Assembly: GCA_022447485.1 (NCBI GenBank)
Contig: JAKVCH010000055.1
Span: 1 to 11,811 of the forward strand
DNA: 11,811 nt
Source: Polyangiaceae bacterium
Lineage (GTDB): Bacteria; Myxococcota_A; Polyangia; Polyangiales; Polyangiaceae
Reading direction: 5' to 3'
The notes below the pieces were generated by a model. It searched no databases and was not told the origin of the DNA. It saw only the letters and a list, made by a program, of their open reading frames with translations. The stretch's first letter is position 1, and every line of letters begins with the position of its first letter. The position numbers and the translations under genes are program-made. Shown here piece by piece: positions 1-8,016 of the stretch.

Positions 1-79
1 CTTAAACCGCCCTTCACATCAACAGACTAGCCGAAAATATGCGGTAACTCCCCAAAAAATTCGGGCCCTCTCTGAAAAC

Positions 80-111
80 TGGGCCAAATGGAGTGCAGAC
101 TGCTAGGCCCA
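80..111 (+). promoter_or_regulatory. Inverted repeat just upstream of the diguanylate cyclase start
   Basis: TGGGCC (80-85) and GGCCCA (106-111) are perfect complements separated by 20 bases, and they end 7 bases before the ATG at 119. The intervening loop holds a smaller GCAG/CTGC pair. No good ribosome binding site precedes the ATG: the only AGG is at 105-107 and is part of the repeat. In RNA the stem could mask translation initiation, or it could be a protein-binding operator. I see no convincing sigma-70 promoter in bases 1-118. The repeat is directly visible; its role is inference. Confidence 0.3.
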
Positions 112-118
112 ATCGTCT

Positions 119-2233
119 ATGGACCCAATCCTTCGTTCCACCGTTTGGCTACAGAGAGCGGCAGTACGCTCGATGGGCTTTTTCGGCGCGGCGTTGATGG
201 CTGCCTATTTGGTTTGGTGGGCAAGTGGCACTCCACCCCAATGGCTCACCTGGACCATGAGCGCTCTTTTTCTGCTCTTTCTTTGGCGTGGCCTGAAAGG
301 TCTGAGCACGGAGGTTGAGCCTGAGGCGCGGGCCTTTCGCAATTTGGGGATTTTTAGTGCGCTAATCGTCGGGGCATACGCTCTTATCTTGAGAGCCCCC
401 GGGGGAATGACGGGCCCTTACTATCCATTTGTTTTTATTGTTTTGATGGTGGCCGCTGCCTACGGGCGTCCTGCGGTCGGCTTTGGCGTCGCGCTCTTTG
501 CGGCCTTCCTTGAGTTGGCGATTCGCATTGTCGCCTGGGAGGAAAATGACATCTTTGCCCTAGGCGCGAGGCTTTCATTTCTTTTGGCCTTTGCCGGGCT
601 CAACTTTCTTCTCTTTCGAGCCGAGATCGCCAGGGTCAGACGGATCTCCCAGAAAAAGATCACTGGAGAATTAGAGAGAATCGAGGACGCGGCCCGGGCT
701 TTTCGATTGTCCGGTGGCACGGAAGGCTCAGAAGAGCAGGCCACATCTTCAGCCGTGGGTGAAGTGCAGCGCGGAGCTCAATTTGCCCTTCGCATGTTAG
801 CAAACTCCTTAGATCTGCGGACAGCTGCGATTTTAGCCTTCGATGGAAAGAACTCTTTGAAGGTATTTGATGCGATTTCGAGCTGTTCTCTGAAGAGTGC
901 CCGCATCTCTGCCCAAAATGGTGTGATCGCCATAGCGCTGGACCGCCGAGAGCCCCTGTGTGTCTACGGGCAGAGGGCCGCTACCCACCTTCCCTTGTAC
1001 CAAGATGCCCAGGTGGTCGGGAGTCTCTGTGTCGTGCCTGTCTACGAAGAAGATGCACCACGAGCAGTGCTGGTGGTCGACCGCGAAGAAGAAGTAGCTT
1101 TTGACGAAAAGACTATCGAGAGTCTCAAGTCTGCTGCGCAATTTTTAGTACAAGGAATTCAAAATGAGCGGGTATTCACCGCTCTCGAGCGGGCCAGCCG
1201 AGAACAAGGAAAGTTATACCGAGCGGCTTCGGCTTTAGGTGCGGCTTCCACTGAAGCCGATGTGATTGAGATAGGTGTCGAGTCGGCGCGAGAAGTAGCC
1301 GCCTTTGATTTTGCTGCCGTCACTCTCTTTCAACGTAAGGGTGGCTTGCACGAAATCTGTGCGGTGAGCGGCGTTGGAGCAGATGCGCTGATCGGAAAGT
1401 CATTTCGTCAAAATGCAGGGCTGGTCTCGATGGCCGTGGCGAATCGTCAGGCTCTTCCCTGGCGCGGTGATTATGAGCCAGCTAAGCAACTCGTCTTTGC
1501 TCGAGGGTATGAACCGCCTGCGATGCCCTCCTTACTGGTGCTGCCTTTGATTGCTCAGGAGCGAGTGTTGGGAACATTGGTTCTCGGGAGCCAACAACGA
1601 CGAGCCTTTCGAGAGAGCGTTCGTCCTGCTCTCGAGATCCTCGCAAGTCATATGGCGATTTCATTATCGAATGCCAGAATGCTCAAAACGCTGGAGGAGC
1701 AGGCCACGACTGACGGTATGACCGGCTTATTGAATAAGCGTACTCTGATTGAGGACGCCCAGAGGCGCATTAAGAGTGCGGAGAGATTTAAGAAGCCGCT
1801 CAGCCTTTTGGTGACAGATATCGATCACTTCAAGAGAGTGAATGATACCTATGGCCACGATATTGGAGATATTGTGATCAAGGGTCTTGGAGACGTATTA
1901 CGCAGAGTGAAGCGTGATACTGATGTCGTCGGGCGCTTTGGTGGTGAAGAATTTGTGATCGTATGCGAGCAGACCGACGAGGATGGCGCACGACAATTAG
2001 CCGAGCGCATACGACGAGAGTTAGAAACGACTTCCTTTCAGACGCCGCTGGGACCTCTTTCCGTGACCGGCTCTGTTGGTGTTGCCACTTTCCCCGCCGC
2101 TGGACGTGATTATGAGACTCTCTTCAAGGCCTGTGATGAGGCTCTCTACGTGTCAAAGCGCAGTGGGCGGAATCAAGTCAATGTGTGGACGCCGCGTCTG
2201 AAGCAGCAGAGCAGTACTCAAGCTAGTGCCTAG
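119..2233 (+). CDS. Membrane-bound GAF-GAF-GGDEF diguanylate cyclase
   Basis: Predicted to make the second messenger cyclic di-GMP from two GTP at the inner membrane. The 704-residue product has about six hydrophobic segments (roughly 18-35, 43-60, 74-91, 101-115, 117-138, 150-168). A charged helical linker follows, then two GAF-like sensor regions (about 220-350 and 360-520) and a C-terminal GGDEF domain (about 525-690). The active-site motif is GGEEF at 608-612. The metal-binding region reads TDIDHFK (566-572), with the substrate-contacting Asn in NDTYGH at 575. An RxxD inhibitory site (R599 to D602) lies five residues before GGEEF, so product feedback inhibition is expected. No EAL or HD-GYP domain is present. 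The ATG at 119 is the first usable start, because an in-frame stop lies at 104-106; its ribosome binding site is poor. The gene stands alone and converges on the HAD gene. The ligands of the membrane and GAF parts cannot be read from sequence. Confidence 0.93.
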   Translation: MDPILRSTVWLQRAAVRSMGFFGAALMAAYLVWWASGTPPQWLTWTMSALFLLFLWRGLKGLSTEVEPEARAFRNLGIFSALIVGAYALILRAPGGMTGPYYPFVFIVLMVAAAYGRPAVGFGVALFAAFLELAIRIVAWEENDIFALGARLSFLLAFAGLNFLLFRAEIARVRRISQKKITGELERIEDAARAFRLSGGTEGSEEQATSSAVGEVQRGAQFALRMLANSLDLRTAAILAFDGKNSLKVFDAISSCSLKSARISAQNGVIAIALDRREPLCVYGQRAATHLPLYQDAQVVGSLCVVPVYEEDAPRAVLVVDREEEVAFDEKTIESLKSAAQFLVQGIQNERVFTALERASREQGKLYRAASALGAASTEADVIEIGVESAREVAAFDFAAVTLFQRKGGLHEICAVSGVGADALIGKSFRQNAGLVSMAVANRQALPWRGDYEPAKQLVFARGYEPPAMPSLLVLPLIAQERVLGTLVLGSQQRRAFRESVRPALEILASHMAISLSNARMLKTLEEQATTDGMTGLLNKRTLIEDAQRRIKSAERFKKPLSLLVTDIDHFKRVNDTYGHDIGDIVIKGLGDVLRRVKRDTDVVGRFGGEEFVIVCEQTDEDGARQLAERIRRELETTSFQTPLGPLSVTGSVGVATFPAAGRDYETLFKACDEALYVSKRSGRNQVNVWTPRLKQQSSTQASA

Positions 2234-2260
2234 CTATTCGAGCTAGAACGGGCCTTTTTT
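2221..2260 (+). terminator. Possible terminator / alternating hairpins at the end of the GGDEF gene
   Basis: Around the stop codon the six-base word AGCTAG occurs at 2221-2226 and 2241-2246, and its complement CTAGCT at 2230-2235. The middle copy can therefore pair with either flank (3-base or 5-base loop), but not both. A run of six T's follows at 2255-2260, about eight bases after the last copy, which is further than in a textbook intrinsic terminator. A second weak hairpin (CGGGCC/GGCTCG with the T run as loop, one G-U pair) spans 2250-2266. The gap to the convergent HAD gene is only 50 bases, so a shared stop signal is plausible, but the fit is imperfect. Confidence 0.4.
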
Positions 2261-2283
2261 GGCTCGTCCTTCGACGACCTTGC

Positions 2284-2928
2284 TCAACCAACCAAATGAA
2301 AGTCCATGCCGGCGGCTTGGGCGGCAGCACCGTCCGCATCTTCACGATCACCTATCACCAGGCAATCGCTTGCGCTTTGGTCTAATTCCCGGGCGGCGAT
2401 AAGCAAGCTATCAGGAGCGGGTTTCAGTCGACGGACCTCTGGGTGTTCGCCGCTTGTGACGACCACATCAAAAAGACTTCTAATTTCTAGGGCTTCTAAT
2501 TTCTCTTCTGCAGGATAATCGCTGACTACAGCTGTTTTCCCGCCGCGTCGACGAAAACCCTCGATGGCGCGAATTAGTTCAGGACGGCGCGCCCTCTTGA
2601 GCCACTTTCCCGGTCTCTCTAGCATCCACTCTCTGACGATTTTCTCCACATCTTCCTCTTTGGATCGTGAGGAGAGGGCAGTTCGGCGAATTTGTTCTGC
2701 AAAGGGAGAGGGGTCGTAAGAACGCTCGGGCTCGGATTGTAATTCTACCCGCAATTCCTCATGAATTTGCCGAAATGATTTCAGCGTGTTGATGCGGTGT
2801 AGTCCAGCCAAGGCGAGCTCCGCAGCCATGGTTAATTTGACGAGCTGAGATCGGTAGAGCGTTCCGTCGAGGTCGACGAGCCACGCTCGATACTCTTTTG
2901 ACGCGCGTCGGTAATCGTTTGCTTTCAT
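2284..2928 (-). CDS. HAD-superfamily hydrolase (phosphatase-like)
   Basis: A 214-residue haloacid-dehalogenase-type hydrolase, expected to be a cytosolic Mg-dependent phosphatase. All four HAD motifs are visible: motif I VDLDGT with nucleophile D19 and acid/base D21; motif II VVSDYP with S136; motif III Lys in RLKP at K159; motif IV GDREDAD with D194 and D199. Residues about 30-120 between motifs I and II are mostly helical, as expected for a C1 cap like that of phosphoglycolate phosphatase and related enzymes. The substrate cannot be deduced. Its ATG overlaps the stop codon of the upstream minus-strand gene by four bases (2925-2928, ATGA on the coding strand), and no strong ribosome binding site precedes it, so it is probably translated by coupling. 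The C-terminus stops soon after the last strand, with no extra domain. Confidence 0.85.
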   Translation of the reverse strand: MKANDYRRASKEYRAWLVDLDGTLYRSQLVKLTMAAELALAGLHRINTLKSFRQIHEELRVELQSEPERSYDPSPFAEQIRRTALSSRSKEEDVEKIVREWMLERPGKWLKRARRPELIRAIEGFRRRGGKTAVVSDYPAEEKLEALEIRSLFDVVVTSGEHPEVRRLKPAPDSLLIAARELDQSASDCLVIGDREDADGAAAQAAGMDFHLVG

Positions 2929-3740
2929 TGATTCAGGTGAGACTGTTGCAGGAGGTTGAGCTGTGGAATTTGCAGATGAAGAGCTCTTGCGAGATCGAGA
3001 GTTCGCTCCAAACGTCTTGGAGCGCTTCGCCCAGCGCAGCCATGATCGGGATCTGCTTGAAGAGCTTTTTGGAGGTCAGTCCAGAGAAGGTTGGGTTGAA
3101 TTGGCGTTGTTGGATGGGTACGAGCGAAGGCTGCTTTTTCCAGATGCAAGACTTCGTCGAAGATCTTCTTTAAGGTGCCTTGCTGAGCGTCCAATAAGCT
3201 CGCTGCAGTTTTAGCTCCAGCTAAACCAGCGAAATTGAGGCAAAGGATATAGAGGTTCTTGAGAATCAGTTCATGGATAAGCTTTGCCTCATCGTGTTCG
3301 GGGAGCTCTCGAGCGTCCAGATCGAGCGTCTTGAGTGCGTTGTGGACAATTGGGGCGAGAGGGCCAGAGATGACACTAGGTAAGACAATATGGGGAGCTT
3401 TTTTTCCTTTTTTCTCGAACCAAATAATTGCCAAAGTGGGGTTGAGTTGCAGGTCGCTCCACTGTTCTGGCCTGAGCTCGTTTTGAATCAGCAGGACTCT
3501 GCCCGAAGCTTCTGGAGGCAGCTCTTTGAGGACATCTTGCAGATCGTCTTCTCCGACCGCCACAAGCCAGATGGGCGGACGGTTGGCGTTGGAAGGCTGC
3601 AGTGCTCTGGCGGCATGGGCGGCGTCAGCGATGGAGTCCTGTCTGCGCACAGGGAGAACGACGCAGCCTGAGAGGAGGAAGGCCTCGGAGAATAAGCGTC
3701 CGAGCTGGCCTAAGCCAATGGTGATGACGATTTCTTTCAC
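2925..3740 (-). CDS. Rossmann-fold protein resembling ketopantoate reductase (PanE/ApbA)
   Basis: A 271-residue protein with an N-terminal dinucleotide-binding fold: beta strand VITI, then glycine loop GLGQLG (9-14). A later strand-turn, LLIQNEL (83-89), recalls the Asn-bearing turn of 2-dehydropantoate 2-reductases. A long helical C-terminal half includes KNLYILCLNF (161-170), where that family carries its helical domain. Known members reduce ketopantoate with NADPH in pantothenate synthesis. I could not place the family's catalytic Lys with confidence, so a true PanE activity is doubtful and a divergent 6-phosphogluconate-dehydrogenase-like reductase is equally possible. The start is GTG at 3740, chosen because the glycine loop must lie near the N-terminus; no ribosome binding site stands out. 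It is the first gene of a two-gene unit with the HAD phosphatase and diverges from the Nif3 gene. Confidence 0.55.
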   Translation of the reverse strand: MKEIVITIGLGQLGRLFSEAFLLSGCVVLPVRRQDSIADAAHAARALQPSNANRPPIWLVAVGEDDLQDVLKELPPEASGRVLLIQNELRPEQWSDLQLNPTLAIIWFEKKGKKAPHIVLPSVISGPLAPIVHNALKTLDLDARELPEHDEAKLIHELILKNLYILCLNFAGLAGAKTAASLLDAQQGTLKKIFDEVLHLEKAAFARTHPTTPIQPNLLWTDLQKALQADPDHGCAGRSAPRRLERTLDLARALHLQIPQLNLLQQSHLNQ

Positions 3741-3824
3741 TGAGTGAAGGCTACAGGCATTTCAGAGGAGTCGAAATGCGATCTCGATGGGGCGCTTTTT
3801 CGCGCTGCATGGTATTCGGGTCTC

Positions 3825-4625
3825 ATGGCTGTTCGCTCAAGCGCTATTTTCGAAGCATTGGAAAAGATTGCACCTCTTCGTTTCGCCGAACCTTGGGACA
3901 ACGTGGGGTTGATTCTCGCGCCTCGCGACTCTCAAGATTTTCATCGGGTTTTTTTGACGATCGACCTAACGGCAGAGACTCTTCAGGAGTGTTTAGACGA
4001 GGAGGCTGATTTTTGCATCGCCTATCATCCACCGGTCTTTTCTGGTCTGAAGCGACTGCGTTTGAGTGAGCCCGAGGAAAGCGTTGCTGTGCGGGCTCTC
4101 TGCAGCGGTTTAACCGTCTATTCGCCTCATACCGCTCTTGATGCTTGCGCTGGTGGAATGAATGATTGGCTCGCGCAAGCTCTTGGTCCTGGCGAGAGTT
4201 GTCCGATTGCGCCTTCCCCAGAAAATTCAAACCTAGGAGGGGGGCGTCTCGTTCAACTGAATACGCCTGTGAGACTAGAGCAAGCACTTGATTTGGTGAA
4301 GGAATATTTGGGATTAGGACACTTACGACTGGCAAGAGGAGTGAATCATCAGCCAGATCAGATGATTCGTTCGTTAGCCGTTTGTCCGGGAGCTGGAGGC
4401 AGTCTTTTTGAACAAGTACAGCACGCTGATCTATTTCTCACCGGAGAAATGCGTCATCACGACGTTCTTGGGCGGCAGAGAAAAAACTCTTCGGTGATCT
4501 TGACTGATCATACAAATACGGAGCGGGGTTACTTGCCACGCTTGAAAGAGAGGCTTCAGTCGGAACTCCCAGGGCTGGAAGTGGTCGTGTCGAAGACCGA
4601 TGCAGATCCTTTGCGCGTGGTTTGA
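3825..4625 (+). CDS. Nif3-family dinuclear metal-centre protein
   Basis: A 266-residue member of the Nif3/YbgI family, conserved proteins with a two-metal site that form toroidal hexamers and are annotated as GTP cyclohydrolase I type 2-like; the true function is debated. The opening block AEPWDNVGL (21-29) is diagnostic. Metal ligands by family position are H68, D106 (in PHTALDA), H229 and E233. The last two sit four residues apart, as in E. coli YbgI. The first His of the usual His-His-Pro is Tyr here (YHPP, 67-70), and the end reads DHTNTERGYL (228-237) and DADPLRVV. Both features match the animal NIF3L1 branch as I recall it. I chose the ATG at 3825 because family homology begins there. 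The frame is open back to a GTG at 3744 that would add 27 unrelated residues. The ribosome binding site is weak. The gene diverges from the Rossmann gene and converges on the serine acetyltransferase gene. Confidence 0.88.
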   Translation: MAVRSSAIFEALEKIAPLRFAEPWDNVGLILAPRDSQDFHRVFLTIDLTAETLQECLDEEADFCIAYHPPVFSGLKRLRLSEPEESVAVRALCSGLTVYSPHTALDACAGGMNDWLAQALGPGESCPIAPSPENSNLGGGRLVQLNTPVRLEQALDLVKEYLGLGHLRLARGVNHQPDQMIRSLAVCPGAGGSLFEQVQHADLFLTGEMRHHDVLGRQRKNSSVILTDHTNTERGYLPRLKERLQSELPGLEVVVSKTDADPLRVV

Positions 4626-4690
4626 GGCCGAAGATAGGAGGGTGCCGTCGCATTAGATGAGTTGACTTCTCCTTGTTTTCTCGAACTAAT

Positions 4691-5629
4691 CTATCTTGCG
4701 TGGTCGTCGGTTTCTGTGCCGCGAGGGCGCCCAAAGATTTTGGATCCAGGCGGCACGGAGCGCACGAGCCAGACATTACCGCCGATGGTGGAATCTTCGC
4801 CGACGATAGTGTCGCCGCCTAAAATGGTGGCTCCGGAGTAGATAGTCACGCGATCCTTGATTGTTGGGTGACGCTTAGGGCGAGCCGTTCGTTCTTCTTC
4901 TAGTGCCCGACGAGTACTGAGGGCTCCAAGGGTGACACCTTGATAGAGCTTGACGTCATCACCAATTACAGCCGTTTCTCCAACCACTATTCCTGTGCCG
5001 TGATCGATAAAGAGGCGACGTCCAATCGTTGCTCCAGGATTAATATCAATACCCGTACGGCTATGGGCGTATTCGCTCAGAATCCTGGGTATCATTGGTA
5101 CGCCATTTGTGTAGAGAACATGGGCGACCCGGTAGGCGGTAATGGCCACGAGGGTAGGATAGCTAAAGACGACCTCTTCAACGGAATGAGCCGCTGGATC
5201 GTTATGAAATGCGGCAAGAGCATCTTCGTTGAGCATCTCACGCAGTCTTGGCAGTGATGAGAAGAGTTGGGTGGCCGCTTGGTGGGCAAATGCAGCATCG
5301 GCGGGGGCCGCCATTCTACCTTGACTCGATTCGTAGGTGACTGCTCGGTGAATTTGCTCGCAAAGCAATTCATAAGCCGGATAGACGCATTCACTGATAG
5401 CGTAGCGGAGATTGGAGCGATTCAGAGGTCGAGTGGAGTAAAATCCAAGATAAACCAGGGGCGCGATATTTTCGAAGGCATGAATCACGGCTCGCTTATT
5501 TGGCAATGCCGCACTTTCCAGGTTGTTGATCGCGAAATCGCTCTCGTAGCTTTGAGCAATTGCGTTAATTGCCTCTTCTATATCTCTTGATTCTTGAGAC
5601 GATTCGACCATGGGGTGATCATCGATCAT
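4691..5629 (-). CDS. cysE: Serine O-acetyltransferase (CysE/EpsC type)
   Basis: Transfers an acetyl group from acetyl-CoA to L-serine, giving O-acetylserine, the precursor that cysteine synthase converts to cysteine. Residues about 1-190 are the helical N-terminal domain. From GIDINPGA (193-200) the protein is a left-handed beta-helix of hexapeptide repeats. The catalytic pair is visible as D195 and H210 (in IDHGTG), with the same 15-residue spacing as D143/H158 of E. coli CysE. GETAVIGDDVKLYQ (217-230), RHPTI (253-257) and the closing VPPGS turn are further family marks. The loop between H210 and RHP is about nine residues longer than in E. coli, as in longer EpsC/SrpH-type enzymes. The start is ATG at 5629, with AAGG eight bases upstream. 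The frame stays open to a TTG at 5674 without a ribosome binding site, adding 15 residues. It follows the lipoprotein gene on the same strand at about 100 bases, so co-transcription is possible. Confidence 0.92.
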   Translation of the reverse strand: MIDDHPMVESSQESRDIEEAINAIAQSYESDFAINNLESAALPNKRAVIHAFENIAPLVYLGFYSTRPLNRSNLRYAISECVYPAYELLCEQIHRAVTYESSQGRMAAPADAAFAHQAATQLFSSLPRLREMLNEDALAAFHNDPAAHSVEEVVFSYPTLVAITAYRVAHVLYTNGVPMIPRILSEYAHSRTGIDINPGATIGRRLFIDHGTGIVVGETAVIGDDVKLYQGVTLGALSTRRALEEERTARPKRHPTIKDRVTIYSGATILGGDTIVGEDSTIGGNVWLVRSVPPGSKIFGRPRGTETDDHAR

Positions 5630-5728
5630 TCTGGCTGCCTTTGCCCAGTTTCTTACCAGTATTTTCTTGCTCAACTGAAGAAATTGGCTGGATATCTTCC
5701 CTCTTTTAATTTTTGAGTTCCAGGCCCA

Positions 5729-7843
5729 TCACTCTGTTGAATCCCCAGGTTGAGCGTTTTTTTGAGGCGGTAGAGAGACCGACTCTTGAAGGGTTGGTTC
5801 TGCTGGAGGGTGCTTTTTCAGACCCGTCAACAAAGCAGAGCGGACGGCTTTTGCTGTCAGCTGACTATCGATGAGCGACTCGAGTTTCTCTCGCTCGGTC
5901 TCGCTGCCGTGCTGGTCGATAAACGCGCTGGCAAGTTCGAGGGCGTTGAGCATTTGTTCGCTGCCGCCGAGACTATGATGAAGGGAAATAAATTGGAGCA
6001 CGCTGGCCACTTGAGCCGGACCGCCACGTTTTTTGATTGTTGTCATCATGTCGAACACCGTGGAGTCCGAGAGTGCTTGTACGAAAAGCCATGGCGTCAG
6101 TGCTTGAGCTGTGTGGGGATTATTCATGCCATCTAAGGCCTGACCGATAGCTCCAATCGGAGGGAGCCGACGATGGCTTGGTTTGACGAGAGGCGATGAA
6201 GTCGAGGCCAAACTTGCCTTTTCTGGGCTCTTTGGCTCCTCTTGCCATTCGTCTTCGTCTTCGCGCTCCACCCAATCTTCTTCGGGGCCCTCATTTTTCT
6301 CTTCAACATTTTTCGCTGCCGTATTTTCCTCTTGAAGAGGTGGGGCAAGGGCAGGTAGTTCGCCACATTGTGCTCTCCATTCAGACAGGCGACCTTCACA
6401 GACCTGATCGTTCGCTAAGCAGCCGTGAGTGGGCGGTGTACTGCAGGGTGATGTAATAGCGACAGGTAGTTCTTTCAGAGCAGCGAGCAATAGTTCAGCG
6501 CCGTCTCTGCGCTGTGATAGGAACTTGGCTGCGAGCCCACGTAGGCGAGGGCTCGTCGCTGGAGCTCGGTTGACGTCCAGGAGTAGTTGCGTGAATTCGC
6601 TCCCAGGGCGAGCAGCCACTTTTTGAAGAATAACACGCTGCAGGGGCAGCATGTCGGAGCCCGTGAGTGTCAATGCCGCATTGACTTGTTTCACAAGAGG
6701 TTCACTGACAGCGTTGGCCGGGCGATTGAGTGCTGAGACGGCGCAGGCTCGAAGGTGTGAGGGCAAAGTACCCAAGAGCTCTTGAGAGCCATCCTGCCAC
6801 GATACCTGCATGATTTCGCCGGTTTCAAGGCAGAGAGTTAATGCCTGATTCGTGGCATCGGCGCCGCTAATACTATGAGAAAAGTGAGAGACCCAATTTA
6901 AGTCGTTCGACTTGACGTCAAAACTGGCCACCAGGTCAAAATACGTTGCTGCATAACTTTGGTAGGCAAAGCCGCCAACTCCGTCCTCCCAGGTAGGTTC
7001 GGCGAGAATGTCAATTGGTTGATGACGAGCGGGTCGAGGTAAAGAGCCATCGCGTGGCCAACCAGGTTCGCCCGGTAATTCTGGCGGTGAGAGCCGCAAA
7101 GACGCGGCCGACGGGTGATCGACTAAGCGTTGGTCAAGGTGCTGCACTCCTCGACCCCAGACGAAGATATCAGCCTGATGGGTGCTGATGCGATGAATGC
7201 CGTCTCGTACCAAAATCTTTCCCAGTGCTTTGCCATCCTTTAACTGAAAGGCGCTGATGTATTGGCGCGACCAGGGCACGAGCCCAATACCGCCTTGAGC
7301 AGCGGGCGTACCTAAGCGTGATTTTGTTTGGGCCCGGTGCAGCACTTTTCCTTTTTGGTCGGTAACAACTAATTCGTCTGCCAAGGAATGGTGAGGATCG
7401 ACAAGCAGAAAAATACTGTACTCACCGTCCGATCCGATTCCCTCAAGGCGTTTATTCTCGGCGGAGAAGCGAAAGCGTTCCGTACCTGTTCGGAGGTCCA
7501 AGACATAGACGTGCTGGTCTGACGAGAAGGCGACTCCATCACCAATAATACTCGGCAATACATTGGTTGGTGTGTCAAATGTCCAGACGGTTCCACCTGG
7601 AAGAGTTTGACCAACCAGGCCTCGACCCGTGACGCCAACCACTGCAGCGACTTCTTCAGGTGCCTGGCTGCCCTCGAGTTGATGGAGGACCTCGGTCGCT
7701 TCAACGCCACCATCCCATTGCCACCCTTCCTCGAATTGCTGATTGAGTTTGGCGCTGGCGCAGCCGCTGAGCTCAAGACAGGCGAATATCAACCCGCAGG
7801 AGAGCTGCCGACGAAAGGAGGGGCTTTTATTGTTAGGGTTCAC
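5729..7843 (-). CDS. Large lipoprotein with PQQ-like beta-propeller and helical C-terminal region
   Basis: Not a gene I recognise. The product is 704 residues. Residues 1-28 form a lipoprotein signal peptide: Arg-Arg near the start, a hydrophobic stretch, then lipobox LSGC with acylated Cys28. Attachment to the periplasmic face of a membrane is expected. Residues about 35-395 contain beta-propeller-like repeats, best seen at 86-133 (VWTF, then GDGVAF, then VYVLDLRTGTERFRF), the PQQ-quinoprotein/BamB-type blade pattern. Residues about 396-460 look helical and HEAT-like. A four-cysteine segment follows (C467, C475, C482, C493), probably disulfide-bonded. A very acidic low-complexity linker (about 506-537) leads to a helical C-terminal region (about 575-675). 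The start is GTG at 7843: AGGA lies seven bases upstream and the signal peptide begins correctly. An upstream ATG at 7921 is open but has no binding site and would bury the signal. A scaffold or envelope-assembly role is possible but unproven. Confidence 0.8.
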   Translation of the reverse strand: MNPNNKSPSFRRQLSCGLIFACLELSGCASAKLNQQFEEGWQWDGGVEATEVLHQLEGSQAPEEVAAVVGVTGRGLVGQTLPGGTVWTFDTPTNVLPSIIGDGVAFSSDQHVYVLDLRTGTERFRFSAENKRLEGIGSDGEYSIFLLVDPHHSLADELVVTDQKGKVLHRAQTKSRLGTPAAQGGIGLVPWSRQYISAFQLKDGKALGKILVRDGIHRISTHQADIFVWGRGVQHLDQRLVDHPSAASLRLSPPELPGEPGWPRDGSLPRPARHQPIDILAEPTWEDGVGGFAYQSYAATYFDLVASFDVKSNDLNWVSHFSHSISGADATNQALTLCLETGEIMQVSWQDGSQELLGTLPSHLRACAVSALNRPANAVSEPLVKQVNAALTLTGSDMLPLQRVILQKVAARPGSEFTQLLLDVNRAPATSPRLRGLAAKFLSQRRDGAELLLAALKELPVAITSPCSTPPTHGCLANDQVCEGRLSEWRAQCGELPALAPPLQEENTAAKNVEEKNEGPEEDWVEREDEDEWQEEPKSPEKASLASTSSPLVKPSHRRLPPIGAIGQALDGMNNPHTAQALTPWLFVQALSDSTVFDMMTTIKKRGGPAQVASVLQFISLHHSLGGSEQMLNALELASAFIDQHGSETEREKLESLIDSQLTAKAVRSALLTGLKKHPPAEPTLQESVSLPPQKNAQPGDSTE

Positions 7844-7850
7844 GGAAAGG

Positions 7851-7854
7851 TCCT
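7851..7854 (-). promoter_or_regulatory. Ribosome binding site that fixes the lipoprotein start
   Basis: On the coding (minus) strand the sequence reads AGGA, seven bases, then GTG at 7843. This spacing is ideal, and translation from here puts the lipobox Cys at residue 28. The longer open frame starting at the ATG at 7921 lacks any such site. Confidence 0.7.
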
Positions 7855-8016
7855 GCTGATGAGAAAGTTGTTTCAGGTAGAAGCTCTGGCTCTCTGCGAC
7901 TCGTCGGAGAGGAAGCGGCATGAACTGATTCGATAGGGCAGATTTTTCTGGGGTGGAAGTAGATTCGCGGACGGATTTTCCTCAAGCGAGCCGAAGAAAA
8001 GTGGACGATCCGGAAG

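Noticed and set aside
88..318. A 76-codon plus-strand frame over the start of the GGDEF gene
   Set aside because: It overlaps the first transmembrane segments of the diguanylate cyclase, shows no domain pattern and has no ribosome binding site.
3776..4009. A 77-codon plus-strand frame with a good-looking GAGGAG five bases before its ATG
   Set aside because: It lies almost wholly inside the Nif3 gene in another frame, its product is Arg/Ser-rich without recognisable features, and the Nif3 frame carries clear family motifs over the same DNA.
4631..4697. Inverted repeat AAGATAG/CTATCTT flanking the gap between the convergent Nif3 and serine acetyltransferase genes
   Set aside because: The arms are 53 bases apart, the inner pairing is bulged, and no T run follows on either strand, so I cannot support a terminator. 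One arm also lies in the acetyltransferase stop codon.
5630..5728. Terminator or promoter between the lipoprotein and serine acetyltransferase genes
   Set aside because: The gap is AT-rich in part, but I found no stem with a T run and no convincing promoter boxes, so operon status stays open.
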